64,000 bases of DNA from an uncultured Clostridia bacterium. GTDB taxonomy: Bacteria; Bacillota; Clostridia; Oscillospirales; Oscillospiraceae. The stretch is taken from contig CAMUZA010000005.1 in the NCBI GenBank assembly GCA_947165085.1, positions 1-64,000 of the forward strand, written 5' to 3'. Under the pieces are notes generated by a model that saw only the letters and a program-made list of their open reading frames with translations, was not told where the DNA came from and ran no database searches. Position numbers and translations under genes: made by a program. Below are positions 34,224 to 43,206 of this stretch, piece after piece (position 1 is the stretch's first letter; the number at the start of each line of letters is the position of its first letter).

Positions 34224-34252
34224 GAGGAAGGGCGTTGCCCTTCCTCTTTTTT
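34224..34252 (+). terminator. Terminator of the ABC operon
   Basis: GAGGAAGGGC and GCCCTTCCTC form a 10-bp stem with a 3-nt loop and six T. Confidence 0.95.
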
Positions 34253-35030
34253 ATGTTTTCTGCAGCGTCCTGCGCAGGCGTTCGACCATGATCGCCGTCT
34301 CCTCCCGCGTGGCGTAGCCGCGCGGGCGCGTGCCGTCCGTGATGCCGTGCGCTACCGCGCTGCGCAGCTCCGCCTCCGCCCACGGACTGACAGCCGTGTC
34401 CGCGCCGGTTAGCGCTGCTTTGATCCGTTCGTCGATCAGCCGCTCCAAGGCTTCCGCAGTCATATCGCCCACTCCCATCAACAGGTTTACATAATATCGA
34501 AAATCCTCCATCGTTTTTCCGAATTTCGGGAACCAATGCCCCACGTTGCCGTGATTGCTGGCGATGCCGCGCCGATATCCCTCCGCGTGGTCGATCACGA
34601 CCCCGTCGCGCAGTGGATCGAGCCGGTACTGCCTGCACAGGTATGCAGTCAGCTCCGCCGCCTCGCGGTAGACCGCCTCATAATACTGCCGATCGTTCAG
34701 ACCGTCTTCACAGATTTCAAAGGAGATGTGCGTATTGTTCGCCGCACCGCCAGCGTGCCAGCCGCGGTGCGCCCACGGCAGTACCTGATAGGTCGCGATC
34801 GAGCCGTCCTGCTTTTTGCCGATGAAAGCGTGCACGCACACGTCAAGTCCGGGGCGATTCCAGTCGTTGCCGTTGGGATTCTTCCCCAGCAGCCCGTCAT
34901 CCGGCTGGACGTAACGTTTCAGCCACGGGTCGTTCGCGCCGGTCGAATGGACCATCACGCCCTTCGGCGAGATCTTTTCTCCCCGCAGATAGCAGTCGCT
35001 TTTCGTAAAGAAACAAGTATGCAGCTCCAT
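34251..35030 (-). CDS. N-acetylmuramoyl-L-alanine amidase (Amidase_2), endolysin-like
   Basis: The 259-residue protein has a PGRP/Amidase_2 domain (about 1-170) with zinc histidines in VMVHSTGAND (about 26-35) and DHAEGYRRGIASNHGNVGHW. The tail (about 215-255, SPWAEAELRSAVAHGITDGT) resembles an S-layer-like half repeat often seen on phage-type lysins. It has no signal peptide, and no phage gene or holin is adjacent. It may be a domesticated endolysin or be exported non-classically. The start at 35030 is set by AAAGGAG. Confidence 0.87.
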   Translation of the reverse strand: MELHTCFFTKSDCYLRGEKISPKGVMVHSTGANDPWLKRYVQPDDGLLGKNPNGNDWNRPGLDVCVHAFIGKKQDGSIATYQVLPWAHRGWHAGGAANNTHISFEICEDGLNDRQYYEAVYREAAELTAYLCRQYRLDPLRDGVVIDHAEGYRRGIASNHGNVGHWFPKFGKTMEDFRYYVNLLMGVGDMTAEALERLIDERIKAALTGADTAVSPWAEAELRSAVAHGITDGTRPRGYATREETAIMVERLRRTLQKT

Positions 35031-35077
35031 AGCCGACTCCTTTCGGAACAGACTATGCAGCTGCATCTGTTTTTATG

Positions 35078-35701
35078 CTATGTACCGGAAAACTCCTTGC
35101 AGTACGGGCGCAGCGGGCAGTCGCCGCATTTGGGACTGCGCGCCGTGCAGGTATCGCGTCCGAACAGGACGATCCGGTGGCAGAAGGCGGAGCTTTCCTC
35201 CGGCGGCAGGATGGCGCGAAGCTGCGTCTCGACCTTTTCCGGCTCTTTTCCGCGCGCCAGACCGAGCCGGTTTGCGATTCGGATACAGTGTGTGTCGCAG
35301 ACGACAGCGGGCTGCCCGTAGATATCGCCGAGCAGGAGATTTGCGGTCTTCCTGCCTACGCCGGGGAGCTTCAGCAATTCCTCCATGGAGTCCGGGACCT
35401 TGCGGTCGTATTTGTCGCGGAGCATCTGGCACGCCAGCACGATATCGCGCGCCTTGTGCTTAAAAAAGCCACAGGAGTGGACGAGCGTCTCCACCTCCGC
35501 CACATCCGCGTCCGCGAAGCTGTCGAGGGTGGGGAAGCGTTCGAACAGCGCGGGCGTGACGAGGTTGACCCGTGCGTCGGTGCACTGCGCCGAAAGCCGC
35601 ACCGCGATCATCAGCTCGTAGTCCTTGTCGTACTGCAGGGCGCACAGCGCGTCCGGATATTGCTCTTTCAGGATGGAAATAATCGCGTCGATCTGCTGCA
35701 T
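35078..35701 (-). CDS. nth: Endonuclease III (DNA glycosylase/AP lyase)
   Basis: The 207-residue protein has the helix-hairpin-helix LLKLPGVGRKTANLLLG (about 112-128) with the catalytic lysine. The conserved aspartate follows in VVCDTHCIRIANRLGL, and a C-terminal [4Fe-4S] cluster motif lies in CTARSPKCGDCPLRPYC. It removes oxidised pyrimidines and nicks abasic sites. It lies divergently 92 nt from ung, so two base-excision-repair genes share a control region. Confidence 0.95.
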   Translation of the reverse strand: MQQIDAIISILKEQYPDALCALQYDKDYELMIAVRLSAQCTDARVNLVTPALFERFPTLDSFADADVAEVETLVHSCGFFKHKARDIVLACQMLRDKYDRKVPDSMEELLKLPGVGRKTANLLLGDIYGQPAVVCDTHCIRIANRLGLARGKEPEKVETQLRAILPPEESSAFCHRIVLFGRDTCTARSPKCGDCPLRPYCKEFSGT

Positions 35702-35749
35702 GATAACACCGCCTTTTCGACCATTATATCATAAATTCGCGCAAAGCGT

Positions 35750-35777
35750 TGCCTTTTTTCTCTCGCTGCGCTATAAT
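35750..35777 (+). promoter_or_regulatory. Promoter of ung, very short leader
   Basis: TTGCCT, 16 nt, TATAAT (35772-35777). The ATG is at 35794, so the 5' leader is about 10 nt and contains only a weak GGGTGAT ribosome site. Confidence 0.6.
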
Positions 35778-35793
35778 TTTTGCGGGTGATCGT

Positions 35794-36465
35794 ATGAATC
35801 GGAACGATTTGGGCGCATGGAGCGAGCTCCTTGCAGAGCAGGATACTTTACTGTCAAAACTGGAAGAACGGCTGCTTCTTGCGCGAAAAGCGGCGGAGAT
35901 TTATCCGCCCGAGGGGTCGGAGCTGACCGCACTGCGGCTGACGCAGCCGAACGCCGTCCGCGCGGTGATCCTGGGGCAGGACCCCTACCACGAGCCGGGG
36001 CAGGCGTTCGGTCTGGCGTTCGCGGTCAAAGCGGGCGTTCCGCTGCCTCCGTCGCTGCGGAATATCTATACAGAATTGCAGTCCGATCTCGGCATCGCGC
36101 CGCCGAACCACGGCGATCTGACGGCGTGGGCGGAGCGCGGCGTGCTGCTGCTCAACACTGTTTTGACCGTGGAAAAGGGCAAGGCGAACAGCCACGCCGC
36201 ATGGGGCTGGCAAAGGCTGACCGACGCGGTGATCGCTGCGACGAACCGCCTGCCGCAGCCGGTCGCCTTCGTCCTCTGGGGGGCGCAGGCGCAGAAAAAG
36301 GCGGCGCTGATTGACAGCGCCGCGCCGCGTCTGATCGTATCCTCACCGCATCCGAGTCCCTTGTCGTCCTACCGCGGCTTTTTCGGAAGCAAGCCGTTCT
36401 CGCAGATCAACCGCTTTCTCACGGAAAACGGCGAAGCGCCGATCGACTGGAGCATAAGGATCTGA
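35794..36465 (+). CDS. ung: Uracil-DNA glycosylase, family 1
   Basis: The 223-residue protein has the water-activating motif GQDPYH in AVILGQDPYHEPGQAFGLAF (about 58-77) and the leucine-loop motif HPSPLSSYRGFFGSKPFS (about 186-203). LLNTVLTVEKGKANSH supplies the uracil-specific residues. It removes uracil from DNA. The start at 35794 follows a TATAAT by 16 nt; the open frame extends upstream through the promoter and cannot be coding there. Confidence 0.95.
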   Translation: MNRNDLGAWSELLAEQDTLLSKLEERLLLARKAAEIYPPEGSELTALRLTQPNAVRAVILGQDPYHEPGQAFGLAFAVKAGVPLPPSLRNIYTELQSDLGIAPPNHGDLTAWAERGVLLLNTVLTVEKGKANSHAAWGWQRLTDAVIAATNRLPQPVAFVLWGAQAQKKAALIDSAAPRLIVSSPHPSPLSSYRGFFGSKPFSQINRFLTENGEAPIDWSIRI

Positions 36466-36476
36466 ATCAGGCAAAG

Positions 36477-36497
36477 CGGGCGCCCAATGGGCGCCCG
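36477..36497. terminator. GC hairpin between ung and the channel gene
   Basis: CGGGCGCCCA and TGGGCGCCCG pair over 10 bp. On the minus strand it follows the stop of the channel gene; no strong T-run is present on the plus side. Confidence 0.65.
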
Positions 36498-36510
36498 AAA
36501 AACAGGTATG

Positions 36511-37146
36511 CTATTCCACGTCGTCCGCGTGGGGCAGATTCCAATGATAATGCGCCGCAAGGAGCCGGATGATCAGCACGAGCAGCATGCCGAACAGCAT
36601 AGCCGCATAAAGCGGCAGAAGCTTCCGCAGCAGCGCGCAGGCAAATGCGCCGATCAGAGAGGCGCAGGCATAGACGTATTTGACCAGAATGAACGGCATA
36701 TTGCCCGCCAGCACGTCACGGATCACGCCGCCGCCCACGCCCGTGAGCACGCCGACAAAGATCAGCAGGAAGGCGCTGTGATGAACCGTGAACGTCAGCG
36801 CGTTCCATATTCCCATGACTGTGAAAACGCCGAGACCGATCGAGTCCATGATCAGCAGGACGACGTCGAACAGCCGCTGATTGTGCATCAGGCGGTGGCG
36901 CAGCCACGGGATAAAGAGCAAAACGGACGTCGCGATCGCGACGACGGCACAAAGCGGGTCGCGGAAAGCGAGCGGCGGAGTGATGCCGAGAATCAGATCG
37001 CGCAGGATGCCGCCGCCGACGGCAGTGATGACGCCGAGGATGATCACGCCGAGAAGATCCATGCGCTTCTTCATGGCGATCAGCGCGCCGGACGCGGCGA
37101 ATGCAATCGTGCCGATCAGTTCCAAAAGTGTTGCAAATGTTTCCAT
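36511..37146 (-). CDS. UPF0126/TRIC-family membrane channel (YadS-like)
   Basis: The 211-residue protein has seven hydrophobic segments and two copies of the family motif: VITAVGGGILRDLILG (about 52-67) and VGGGVIRDVLAGNMPFIL (about 140-157). Bacterial members are trimeric cation channels or glycine-type transporters. METFATLLELIG at 37146 is chosen since GAGGG lies 8 nt upstream; an ATG two codons earlier is too close to this site. The hairpin at 37163-37190 insulates it from murA. Confidence 0.85.
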   Translation of the reverse strand: METFATLLELIGTIAFAASGALIAMKKRMDLLGVIILGVITAVGGGILRDLILGITPPLAFRDPLCAVVAIATSVLLFIPWLRHRLMHNQRLFDVVLLIMDSIGLGVFTVMGIWNALTFTVHHSAFLLIFVGVLTGVGGGVIRDVLAGNMPFILVKYVYACASLIGAFACALLRKLLPLYAAMLFGMLLVLIIRLLAAHYHWNLPHADDVE

Positions 37147-37162
37147 ATCCATATCCCTCAAA

Positions 37163-37190
37163 AAATGCACATCCGATCGGATGTGCATTT
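37163..37190 (-). terminator. Terminator of murA
   Basis: AAATGCACATCCGATCGGATGTGCATTT is a continuous palindrome at 37163-37190 (stem AAATGCACATCCG), 12 nt past the murA stop on the minus strand. Confidence 0.75.
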
Positions 37191-37201
37191 GCTATTTTTC
37201 G

Positions 37202-38497
37202 TTATCCGGCAGTGCGCGTCTTTGCGCTGCGGGGCGTTTCGATGCGCTTGATCGTCGCGCCGAGACCCTGCAGCTTGGAGATCAGCGCTTCGTAGCCGCG
37301 CTCGATATACTCCGCTTCTTCGATCACGGTCGTGCCGTCAGCGGCAAGACCGGCGATAACCATCGCCGCGCCGGCGCGCAGGTCGCAGGCATGAACGGTG
37401 CAGCCGTGAAGCTGATCGACGCCCGTGATGATCGCGATCTTCGTATCGACCTTGATCGCCGCGCCCATGCGGTTGAGCTCAGCGCAGTAGCCGAAGCGCG
37501 TGTCGTAAATGCTCTCGCGGATCGTGCTCACGCCGGAAGCCAGAGACATACAGACCGCGATCTGCGGCTGCATATCGGTCGGGAAGCCGGGGTAGGGCAG
37601 GGTCTTCACGTTCGCGCGGCGCAGGGGAGTGCCTTCGCGCTGGACGCGGATGGCGTCGTCATACTCCGTGACTTTCGCGCCCATTTCGCGCAGCTTCGCG
37701 CTGATGGTGTCCATGTGCTTCGGAATGACGTTCTGCACGAGGACGTTGCCGCCCGCTGCCGCGGCAGCCGCCATATAGGTGCCGGCCTCGATCTGGTCGG
37801 GAATGATCGAATACGAGCCGCCGCGCAGTCCCTTGACGCCGCGGATCTTGATGACGTCGGTGCCGGCGCCGGAGATCTTCGCGCCCATCGCGTTGAGGAA
37901 GTTCGCCATATCGACGATGTGCGGCTCCTTCGCCGCGTTTTCGATGATGGTCGTGCCGCCCGCAAGGGTCGCGCCGATCATGATGTTCATCGTCGCGCCG
38001 ACCGAGACGACGTCCAGGTTGACGCGCCCGCCGGTCAGACCCGCTTCGCCCGCGCGCGCGCAGACGTAACCGTTCTGCAGTTCGATCTCCGCGCCGATCG
38101 TCTCAAAGCCCTTGATATGCTGATCAATCGGACGGGGTCCGAAATTGCAGCCGCCGGGCAGGGCGACCTTCGCGTGGCCGAAGCGTCCGAGCTGCGCGCC
38201 GATCAGGTAGTAAGAGGCGCGGATGCGGCGTACCAGCGCGTCCGACGCTTCGCTTTCGCGGACGTTGCGGCAGCAGATCTCGATCGTGTTCGGGCTCAGG
38301 CGGCGAATCTCCGCCCCCATGCTGTCGAGGATCTCGAGCAGCAGGCGAACGTCTGAAATATCTGGTACGTTTTCAATGCGGCAGGTGCCGTTGACCAGCA
38401 GAGTCGCCGGCAGGATAGCAACAGCAGCGTTTTTCGCGCCGCTGATCGTTACGGTTCCGTTCAGCGGTTTCCCGCCTTCAATCACATATTGCGTCAT
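37202..38497 (-). CDS. murA: UDP-N-acetylglucosamine 1-carboxyvinyltransferase
   Basis: The 431-residue EPSP-synthase-fold enzyme has the N-terminal NGTVTISGAKNAAVAILP with the conserved Lys-Asn pair. The catalytic, fosfomycin-sensitive cysteine is Cys117 in LPGGCNFGPRPIDQH. DLRAGAAMVIAGLAADG near residue 370 is a family signature. It starts peptidoglycan precursor synthesis by adding enolpyruvate to UDP-GlcNAc. Many Firmicutes have two MurA paralogs; which one this is cannot be told here. Confidence 0.96.
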   Translation of the reverse strand: MTQYVIEGGKPLNGTVTISGAKNAAVAILPATLLVNGTCRIENVPDISDVRLLLEILDSMGAEIRRLSPNTIEICCRNVRESEASDALVRRIRASYYLIGAQLGRFGHAKVALPGGCNFGPRPIDQHIKGFETIGAEIELQNGYVCARAGEAGLTGGRVNLDVVSVGATMNIMIGATLAGGTTIIENAAKEPHIVDMANFLNAMGAKISGAGTDVIKIRGVKGLRGGSYSIIPDQIEAGTYMAAAAAAGGNVLVQNVIPKHMDTISAKLREMGAKVTEYDDAIRVQREGTPLRRANVKTLPYPGFPTDMQPQIAVCMSLASGVSTIRESIYDTRFGYCAELNRMGAAIKVDTKIAIITGVDQLHGCTVHACDLRAGAAMVIAGLAADGTTVIEEAEYIERGYEALISKLQGLGATIKRIETPRSAKTRTAG

Positions 38498-38644
38498 ATC
38501 ATAATCCTCTCATAATAGGAGTATCTCCTATATGCGAAAGTTTAGTAATCCAAAAAAAGGCAGGCTAAGTATAGCACACAGAGCCGCGATTGTAAAGAGA
38601 AAAATAACAAAATGATTACGACTTCATACAGATTTAATACTTTC

Positions 38645-39967
38645 TTATAATCTGCGCAAACCCTTTGGATAATGGTTCTTCAGAACGCCGTCCGCGCCCT
38701 TCGCCCAGCCGAGCGGATGACCGTCTGCGCAGACGAGCGCCCAGCCGTTCAGCGGGGCGAAAAGGGTCTGCCCGTGCAAATATGCGTCGATTTCCGCGCC
38801 GTCAGCGGGAAAATCCACTTTTGCGGGGAAGTCCTTGAGCGCAAGTGCGAGAGCGTGAGCGGGTACGAATCGTCCCTTGCGCACCTCGCCGAGCTCCAAT
38901 CCTGCGCGCAGGACGCGAAGTCCACGAAGATCGGATAAGCCATCCGGCGCGAGATAGACGGTTTCACCGAACGAAACGGCGGCTCCTGTGATCGGGAGCC
39001 TGTTTTCTGCGATAAAGTCCCGGACGCAGTCCGGCAGCGTCCCGGTTTTCTGCAGTGCGCCGGCCGTCCGCGCTTCCTCGCCGCGGCGGCGCAGCACGGC
39101 GGCGAAATGCCCCTCTCCGCGCAGCTTGTGCGGCCATAGGCGGAACGTGCGTTCCACGCCCTCCGCCGGCGCGTTGATCCACTCCGGATGACCGTGCTCG
39201 AACCACGGCGCGTCGAGCTCTTCCGTGAAAAAGTCCGAATGAGCGCGCAGGAAGCGGCTGATCACCCCCTCGTTTTCCTCCGGGGCGAAGGTGCAGGTCG
39301 AATAGACCAGCCGCCCGCCGGGGCGAAGCATGCTTGCTGCGGAATTGAGAATCTCGCTCTGCCGGTCTGCGCACATCGCCACGGTATCCTCGCTCCAGTC
39401 CGCCACTGCCGCATCCTCCTTGCGGAACATGCCTTCTCCGGAGCAGGGCGCGTCTACGAGAATGCGGTCGAAGAAGCACGGGAAGCGTTCGGCGAGCTTC
39501 GCCGGATGCTCGTTCAGGACAAGCGCGTTCGTCACGCCGAGCCGCTCGATATTGGAGGATAAGTTCTTCGCCCGCTTCGGATGGATCTCGTTGCAGACCA
39601 AAAGCCCCCGTCCCTCCATCGCGGCGGCAAGCTGCGTCGTTTTGCCGCCCGGCGCTGCGCAAAGATCAAGCACGATCTCGCCCGGCTGCGCGTCCAAGAG
39701 ACGCGCCGGCGCCATCGCGCTCGGCTCCTGCAGGTAGTACAGTCCCGCGTCGTGATACGGGTGCAGACCGGGACGCACGTCCGGCAGCAGATAATAGCCG
39801 TTCGGCTCCCACGGGACGCTGTCTTCGCAGAACGGCAGCTTGACCCCGCCCTTGCGCGGATTGAGCCGCAGTCCCGTGTTGCGCGGTCTGTCGTAGGACG
39901 CCAGAAAAGCGTCGTAATCCTCGCCCAGCAGTCGCTTCATTCGCTCTAAAAAAGCAGCAGGCAGCAT
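38645..39967 (-). CDS. RsmF/NOL1-NOP2-Sun family rRNA m5C methyltransferase
   Basis: The 440-residue protein has the SAM site DLCAAPGGKTTQLAAAM (about 110-126), ILVDAPCSGEGMFRKE with the first catalytic cysteine (about 180-195) and YSTCTFAPEENEGVI with the second (about 232-246). A C-terminal RNA-binding region, including an RsmF_B/PUA-like part, follows. It should methylate a cytosine of 16S rRNA. CGGAGGG lies 6-7 nt before the ATG at 39967; a longer frame upstream has no homology. Confidence 0.92.
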   Translation of the reverse strand: MLPAAFLERMKRLLGEDYDAFLASYDRPRNTGLRLNPRKGGVKLPFCEDSVPWEPNGYYLLPDVRPGLHPYHDAGLYYLQEPSAMAPARLLDAQPGEIVLDLCAAPGGKTTQLAAAMEGRGLLVCNEIHPKRAKNLSSNIERLGVTNALVLNEHPAKLAERFPCFFDRILVDAPCSGEGMFRKEDAAVADWSEDTVAMCADRQSEILNSAASMLRPGGRLVYSTCTFAPEENEGVISRFLRAHSDFFTEELDAPWFEHGHPEWINAPAEGVERTFRLWPHKLRGEGHFAAVLRRRGEEARTAGALQKTGTLPDCVRDFIAENRLPITGAAVSFGETVYLAPDGLSDLRGLRVLRAGLELGEVRKGRFVPAHALALALKDFPAKVDFPADGAEIDAYLHGQTLFAPLNGWALVCADGHPLGWAKGADGVLKNHYPKGLRRL

Positions 39968-40090
39968 AGCGTTCCCTCCGGTTACAGTCATATCGGCAAT
40001 TATTATACCGCACGATCGGCAAAAAAGAAAGTGCCGTTCCCGCCTCTTGCGGCACGAACGGCGGTTTTTTACAAAAAGCAAAAAAAGATG

Positions 40091-40119
40091 TTGACAAACA
40101 CGGATACGATTGATATAAT
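40091..40119 (+). promoter_or_regulatory. Consensus promoter of the tRNA-Thr/tRNA-Tyr unit
   Basis: TTGACA (40091-40096), 17 nt, TATAAT (40114-40119), about 42 nt upstream of tRNA-Thr. Confidence 0.92.
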
Positions 40120-40160
40120 ACGCTTGCTGTCGAGCCGAGGGGTTCTGAATCAGCGACCGT

Positions 40161-40236
40161 GCCGGTATAGCTCAGTTGGTAGAGCAGCTGATTTGTAATC
40201 AGCAGGTCGGGGGTTCGAGTCCGTCTACCGGCTCCA
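40161..40236 (+). tRNA. tRNA-Thr (anticodon TGT)
   Basis: The 76-nt cloverleaf has acceptor GCCGGTA/TACCGGC, anticodon loop TTTGTAA with TGT, T-loop GTTCGAGTC and encoded CCA. Confidence 0.97.
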
Positions 40237-40265
40237 CGCAATTTCATATAGTTTATGTGGTATAT

Positions 40266-40350
40266 GGGGGAATTCCCGAGTGGCCAAAGGGGGCAGACTG
40301 TAAATCTGTTAGCAGTGCTTTCGGTGGTTCGAATCCACCTTCCCCCACCA
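40266..40350 (+). tRNA. tRNA-Tyr (anticodon GTA), island integration site
   Basis: The 85-nt class II tRNA has acceptor GGGGGAA/TTCCCCC, a long variable arm (about TTAGCAGTGCTTTCGG), anticodon loop CTGTAAA with GTA, and encoded CCA. Its last 23 nt (40328-40350) recur at 56805-56827, and 21 nt of them recur twice more further right. The 3' end of this gene is therefore the attachment site of the adjacent island. Confidence 0.97.
40328..40350 (+). other. attL core of the tRNA-Tyr island
   Basis: The 23-nt tRNA-Tyr 3' end, starting TTCGAATCCACC, is repeated perfectly at 56805-56827. It lies next to a divergently read integrase gene, the usual attL arrangement. Confidence 0.88.
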
Positions 40351-40380
40351 ATCCCGAAGCTGAAATGCTTCGGGATTTTT
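40351..40380 (+). terminator. Terminator of the tRNA unit
   Basis: ATCCCGAAGC and GCTTCGGGAT form a 10-bp stem with T-run immediately after tRNA-Tyr. A sequence of the same design follows the third att copy at 57127. Confidence 0.92.
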
Positions 40381-40447
40381 CTTGTTTTGCGGGCAAAACG
40401 GGTATTTTTTAGCCAATTATGTTAGGCGTTTTCTTGACCCTTAACGC

Positions 40448-40471
40448 AGTACCCGTTAAAGTACCCGTTAA
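40448..40471. repeat. Tandem 12-bp repeats near attL, possible integrase arm sites
   Basis: AGTACCCGTTAA occurs twice in perfect tandem (40448-40459 and 40460-40471), between the att core and the integrase stop. Short direct repeats in this position serve as arm-type integrase binding sites in Tn916-like and lambda-like systems. Confidence 0.55.
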
Positions 40472-40515
40472 TGGCTGTCACGGAGTAGAGCAGATGACTT
40501 TGATTGGAACAATTG

Positions 40516-41697
40516 TCACGCGCTCGCGGTCATTGCACCTTCCCTTACGGAGCGAATGAAAGCATCCATCCGGTTGGCGCTTTCCCGCTTCATTCCCATC
40601 GTCGCGTGGGCGTAGGTGGAAAGGGTAAAGGCAGCTGTCGCGTGACCGAGATTCTCCTGCACCGTCTTGATGTCGTCGCCTGCCTGCAGGCTGTTGATCG
40701 AAAACGTGTGCCGCAGATCGTGGAATCGGAGTTCCGGCATCCCGAGACTGCTCACGATGCGCTTGAAGTTCATCCAAAGAGTCTTGTTGTTGATATACCG
40801 TCCGAGCTGCGTCGTGAATACAAGATTCTCGTAGTTGTCCCAAGCGCATCCTGCTGCGTCCGCCCACGCCTGCTGCCGCCGCTGTTGCTCTCGCAGTGCG
40901 TCCATCACGGCGGTTGCTGCGGTCAAGGAGCGCGGCCTGCTGTTTTTGAGCGGGGAGAAGTGGTAATCTTTTTCGCCCTTCGCGCGGTGGTGCTGCTTGT
41001 TGATCAGAAGCGTTCCTTTCTCAAAGTCAACGCAATCCCAGGTCAGACCGAGCAACTCTCCCTGACGCAGGCCCGTGAACAGCGCAACGAACAACGGCAA
41101 TTCATACTCGTCTCCTTCAATGGCGCGGAGGAATACGCTCACATCGTTTGCGTCCATAATCCGAAGTTCTTCTTTCTCCACCTTCGGAAGCGTTGTTCCC
41201 TCTGACGGATTGATGCGGAGATAGCCGTTGATCTTTGCTTGCTCCAACGCGCCGTGCAGCGCGCCATGGACGTTTTTCACCGTCTTTGGAGAAAGCCCGC
41301 GTTCGGTGATCAGGCTGTTATAGAGATGCTGGATCTGATGCGTCGTTAGCTTGTTCAGCCGAAGCTTGCCAAGCGCCGGTTTCAGATGGATGCTGATGTG
41401 CATTTCGTAGCTGGCCCTCGTCTCCTGCCGAAGATTGATCTTGTATTCCTTCAGCCAGGTGTCCAGCCACTCTCCGACGGTAATCGACGTCGGCTCGATA
41501 TACGTACCCTCCTGAATGTCCGTCAAGGTTTTGTTCAGCTTCTCACGGACTTCGCGCTTTGTTTTTGCGTATACAGACCGCATGATTTGCCTACCCGTTT
41601 CCGGGTGATAGCCGACAGTATAGCGGCCTTCCCATTTGCCGTCAGCTCTCTGTCTGATTGTGCCGCTTCCAGCGTCGCGGCGTTTTTTTGCTGGCAT
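40516..41697 (-). CDS. int: Tyrosine-type site-specific integrase
   Basis: The 393-residue recombinase has an N-terminal arm-binding beta-domain (GTIRQRADGKWEGRYTVGYH, about 12-60) and a SAM-like core-binding domain (ITVGEWLDTWLKEYKINLRQ, about 70-165). Its catalytic domain has the Arg in FTGLRQGELLGL, HDLRHTFS (His-x-x-Arg), LGHATAAFTLSTYAH and the nucleophile tyrosine in STYAH. It lies about 165 nt from the tRNA-Tyr att core and reads toward it, so it is the likely integrase of this island. It should insert into and, with an excisionase, leave the tRNA-Tyr gene. Confidence 0.95.
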   Translation of the reverse strand: MPAKKRRDAGSGTIRQRADGKWEGRYTVGYHPETGRQIMRSVYAKTKREVREKLNKTLTDIQEGTYIEPTSITVGEWLDTWLKEYKINLRQETRASYEMHISIHLKPALGKLRLNKLTTHQIQHLYNSLITERGLSPKTVKNVHGALHGALEQAKINGYLRINPSEGTTLPKVEKEELRIMDANDVSVFLRAIEGDEYELPLFVALFTGLRQGELLGLTWDCVDFEKGTLLINKQHHRAKGEKDYHFSPLKNSRPRSLTAATAVMDALREQQRRQQAWADAAGCAWDNYENLVFTTQLGRYINNKTLWMNFKRIVSSLGMPELRFHDLRHTFSINSLQAGDDIKTVQENLGHATAAFTLSTYAHATMGMKRESANRMDAFIRSVREGAMTASA

Positions 41698-41835
41698 AGT
41701 ACCTCTCTTTCTGTAGAACTGAAATGTTCTTGCCAGTCCATTTCAGTTTACATAATATTCCTTGTTTTGCTGGATTGCAAGAGAAATCTCTCCGGTGTTT
41801 TTCACAAAGTTTTCTCGTGCTTTTGTGCTGTTTGA

Positions 41836-43197
41836 CTATCTGCCGCCGGGTTCCGCACGGTAATGGCGGTTGCGGTGGTCCTGACGGCTGACGGCGGCTT
41901 CGGCGGCCTCTCGCTCTTTGACGGTCTGCAGCACGTCCTCCATCACGACCGGACCGAGTTCGCATTTCACCAGCGCATATTCCCGCAGTTCGGATTTCAT
42001 TTCTTCATTTTCTGCGTACGCGGTCTCCCATCGCCGTTTCAGAATATCACGGTCACGGGCGGCGGTCTCAAACTTCTTCTGCCAGTCTTTGACCTTGGCG
42101 CGCAGTTCCTGCACCGTGTGCCAGAGCGACAGCGCGACTTTCCACAGCTTTTGGATGATCGGCTTGGCTTTCTTCTCGCGGTAGTGGCTTGCGTATTCCA
42201 TCGGCGTCGTTTTGGGAATCAGGTCTTCCGGCCTACCTAGATGATCCGCGACGAATTTCTCCGCGTCCTCGACCTGCGGCGTCAGCTGCTCCAGACGTTT
42301 CTGCTTCTGCTCGATCTCTTTCTCGACGGCGTACTTTTCTTTCCGTACTTGAGAAAACTCCGATGATTCTTCTCTGACTTTTTCGTGGATCATTTCAAGA
42401 CGGCGTTCTTCTCGATCGACTTTGAATTGCGTCACGGTCAGGTGTTCCTCGCTGCTGCCGCGCTCGCCGCGTTCCACGTCGGGGTAGCCGGCAGCGACCA
42501 TGTGATTGTAGAAGTCGTCTTGCAGAACGGAATACGAATGATGCAGGATGAGCTTGCCGTTTTTATCGAGCAGCGGCTTGCCGTACTTGTCCTGCGCCGG
42601 TTTCGATTCCCACTTCTTCGAGCGACTGACCTGCGGGATGATCTCCTTTACGGTGCCGACCAAAGACGGGTCCTTGCAGCGCTTCGACCAAAGCTTTTTC
42701 TTCTCCACTACCGGCACATAGACGACGTGCATGTGATAGTGAAAGACGTCCTGCCCCAACGCGTCGGACATCGCACGGTTTCGCTCGTCAGCGTGCATCA
42801 CTGCGGAGAGGATATACTTTTCACCGCCGACAATTTCGATCGCGGCCTGGTAGGCGTCGGCATAAAACTGTTTCGCGAATTCATACCCGCCGTGATTGAA
42901 AAAGTATGCGGAGTTGACGTCGAAGATCAATTCGCACATCTTCGTTGAGCCGGGTTTCAGCCCCCAGGTCGAGATCACTTTCTGATCTTCCAGCGCGGAG
43001 AAAGTTTCCTCATACGTGCCGACCGGCGATTTGAAATGCACGTTCATCGGCGTCCGTTCGGGAACGATATCCGGATTGGAATACGACTCTTTCTTCCTCT
43101 CATTGTGAGCGTATGCGCTCTGGGGCGTGGCTTTTTTATCTGCCTTGAGATCGCGGTTGCGGACGAACGTGTGATTGGCTCCGTCGTTGCGGGCCAT
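41836..43197 (-). CDS. MobV-family relaxase / plasmid recombination protein
   Basis: The 453-residue protein has the MobV/Pre N-terminal nicking domain: MARNDGANHTFVRNRDL start, HADERNRAMSDALGQDVFHY and YHMHVVYVP (about 145-170), giving the conserved HxDE and HxH metal motifs. A long coiled coil covers about 265-440. It would nick oriT and pilot the strand during mobilization by a helper conjugative system. GGAGG with 8-nt spacing supports the ATG at 43197. The next 410 nt upstream are gene-free and hairpin-rich. Confidence 0.88.
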   Translation of the reverse strand: MARNDGANHTFVRNRDLKADKKATPQSAYAHNERKKESYSNPDIVPERTPMNVHFKSPVGTYEETFSALEDQKVISTWGLKPGSTKMCELIFDVNSAYFFNHGGYEFAKQFYADAYQAAIEIVGGEKYILSAVMHADERNRAMSDALGQDVFHYHMHVVYVPVVEKKKLWSKRCKDPSLVGTVKEIIPQVSRSKKWESKPAQDKYGKPLLDKNGKLILHHSYSVLQDDFYNHMVAAGYPDVERGERGSSEEHLTVTQFKVDREERRLEMIHEKVREESSEFSQVRKEKYAVEKEIEQKQKRLEQLTPQVEDAEKFVADHLGRPEDLIPKTTPMEYASHYREKKAKPIIQKLWKVALSLWHTVQELRAKVKDWQKKFETAARDRDILKRRWETAYAENEEMKSELREYALVKCELGPVVMEDVLQTVKEREAAEAAVSRQDHRNRHYRAEPGGR

Positions 43198-43206
43198 AGG
43201 CATCAC

